A stretch of 8,103 bases of DNA from an uncultured Saprospiraceae bacterium (GTDB lineage Bacteria; Bacteroidota; Bacteroidia; Chitinophagales; Saprospiraceae): assembly GCA_937959095.1 (NCBI GenBank), contig CALGLY010000385.1:1-8103 (forward strand), read 5' to 3'. The position numbers and the translations under genes were made by a program. This document shows, in pieces, positions 7,309 to 8,103 of this stretch (within the stretch, counting starts at the first letter, position 1; each line of letters opens with the position of its first letter). The notes below the pieces were generated by a model. That model did not search any database. It was not told where the DNA came from and saw only the letters and a list, made by a program, of their open reading frames with translations.

Positions 7309-8103
7309 GAACCAATTTTTCTATAATCGTTTCTAATGTTAATGCTTCTTGCTCGCCTACTTCCATGTTTTTCAGCGTCAGATTACCTGATTCCATTTCA
7401 TTACTTCCTATCAAAACGACATAAGGCACGTTACGCGCATTGGCGTATTTCATCTGCTTTTTCATCTTCGCAGGTTCTGGATAAAGATCCGCATTGATTC
7501 CTGCTCTACGCAATTTTCCTAAGCAGCGGAAAGCATATTTGTGCGTTTCTGCATCGAAGGCAATCAAAAGTACTTTTAGATTAGCTACATTTTCTTTCGG
7601 AAAGCCATCCAATTCTTCCAGCACATCATAAATGCGTTCTGCCCCGAAGGAAATCCCTACACCCGATACGCCTTTCAGTCCGAAATTGCCTGTCAAATCA
7701 TCGTAGCGACCGCCGCCGCCGATGCTGCCCATTTTTACATTATTGGCTTTTACTTCAAAAATACAACCTGTATAGTAGTTCAATCCGCGTGCCAAAGTTA
7801 CGTCGAATTGTACTTCGTTTTTTACGGTACGTAAATCTAAATAATCGAAAACCGTTTCTAATTCCTCGATGCCTTTCAATCCAATTTCGCTATCTGCAAA
7901 AGCGGTTTTTAGCGTAGCTAAATCCTTCATTTGCAGCATCGCAGCGATCTTGTCAATAGCTGCATCTGGAATGCCTTTATTGCTCATTTCTTTTCGCACG
8001 CCATCCATCCCGACTTTATCCAACTTATCTATAGCAATAGTCATATCCATAAATTGCTCCGAAATGCCTGCTGCATCCGCCAGCCCTGCTAGTATCTTCC
8101 GAT
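7304..8103 (-). CDS. hisS: Histidyl-tRNA synthetase (5' end missing)
   Basis: The last 265 codons of hisS. The frame stays open to the right window edge, where it reads RKILAGLADAAGISEQF before the Met at 8050, so that Met is internal and not the start. HisRS is a class II aminoacyl-tRNA synthetase that charges tRNA-His in the cytoplasm. Counting from the Met at 8050, visible landmarks are AIDKLDKVG (6-14) and the histidine-binding loop ARGLNYYTG (87-95; many bacteria have RGLDYYTG). Then come GGGGRYDDL (111-119) and class II motif 3, GVGISFGAERIYDVL (130-144). The C-terminal anticodon-binding domain is about 158-248 (VLLIAF, then VPYVVLIG and GNLTLKNMEVGEQ). The C-terminus looks complete for the family and ends KLVL before TGA. 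The stop codon falls inside the right arm of the long inverted repeat. Confidence 0.97.
   Translation of the reverse strand, partial: RKILAGLADAAGISEQFMDMTIAIDKLDKVGMDGVRKEMSNKGIPDAAIDKIAAMLQMKDLATLKTAFADSEIGLKGIEELETVFDYLDLRTVKNEVQFDVTLARGLNYYTGCIFEVKANNVKMGSIGGGGRYDDLTGNFGLKGVSGVGISFGAERIYDVLEELDGFPKENVANLKVLLIAFDAETHKYAFRCLGKLRRAGINADLYPEPAKMKKQMKYANARNVPYVVLIGSNEMESGNLTLKNMEVGEQEALTLETIIEKLVL

Noticed and set aside
7304..8050. A complete 248-residue gene starting at the Met at 8050
   Set aside because: The frame continues open upstream to the window edge with HisRS-like sequence (RKILAGLADAAG), so this Met is internal and the gene is a 5'-truncated hisS.
1..8103. CRISPR array, integrase, transposase or defence-system genes
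   Set aside because: No regular spaced repeats and no matching protein motifs on either strand; the repeats present encode protein modules.

Overview
The window is a chromosomal segment from a member of the Bacteroidota. The main evidence is a 1240-residue secreted protein with a C-terminal type IX secretion (T9SS, type A) sorting domain, a system essentially restricted to that phylum. Start codons also lack clear Shine-Dalgarno sequences, as is usual there. The LamG-like module and the 4-Cys repeat style of the secreted protein recall Saprospiraceae-type marine filamentous bacteria; that finer placement is an inference from style.

All four recognisable genes lie on the minus strand, so the reading order runs from high to low coordinates. 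At 8103-7304 is the 3' two-thirds of hisS (histidyl-tRNA synthetase), cut by the window edge. A roughly 100-bp, nearly perfect inverted repeat fills the gap behind it and begins inside the hisS stop codon. At 7183-5765 is gatA, the amidase subunit of the Asp/Glu-tRNA amidotransferase. A 519-bp AT-rich gap (5764-5246) follows, with no gene but with small inverted-repeat motifs. At 5245-1523 is the giant T9SS-exported mosaic protein: PA domain, four PPC-like repeats, two CFxxCxxC beta modules and one LamG-like module. A strong intrinsic terminator (1428-1389) closes it. At 1235-1 is an exported, two-lobed retropepsin-like aspartic protease ending in a PDZ domain, cut by the left edge.

Functionally there are two blocks. 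hisS and gatA are translation housekeeping genes (charging of tRNA-His; amidation of misacylated tRNA-Gln/tRNA-Asn). The two genes to the left are envelope or secreted proteins: a probable surface or extracellular adhesive or binding protein without a visible catalytic domain, and a periplasmic or surface aspartic protease. Nothing shows that these two act together, and the terminator between them argues for separate transcription.

I found no defence system, CRISPR array, integrase or transposase. The items most worth a second look are the long hisS-gatA inverted repeat (possibly a dispersed palindromic element), the non-catalytic PA-led architecture of the large T9SS protein, and a three-half-site motif in the AT-rich gap.
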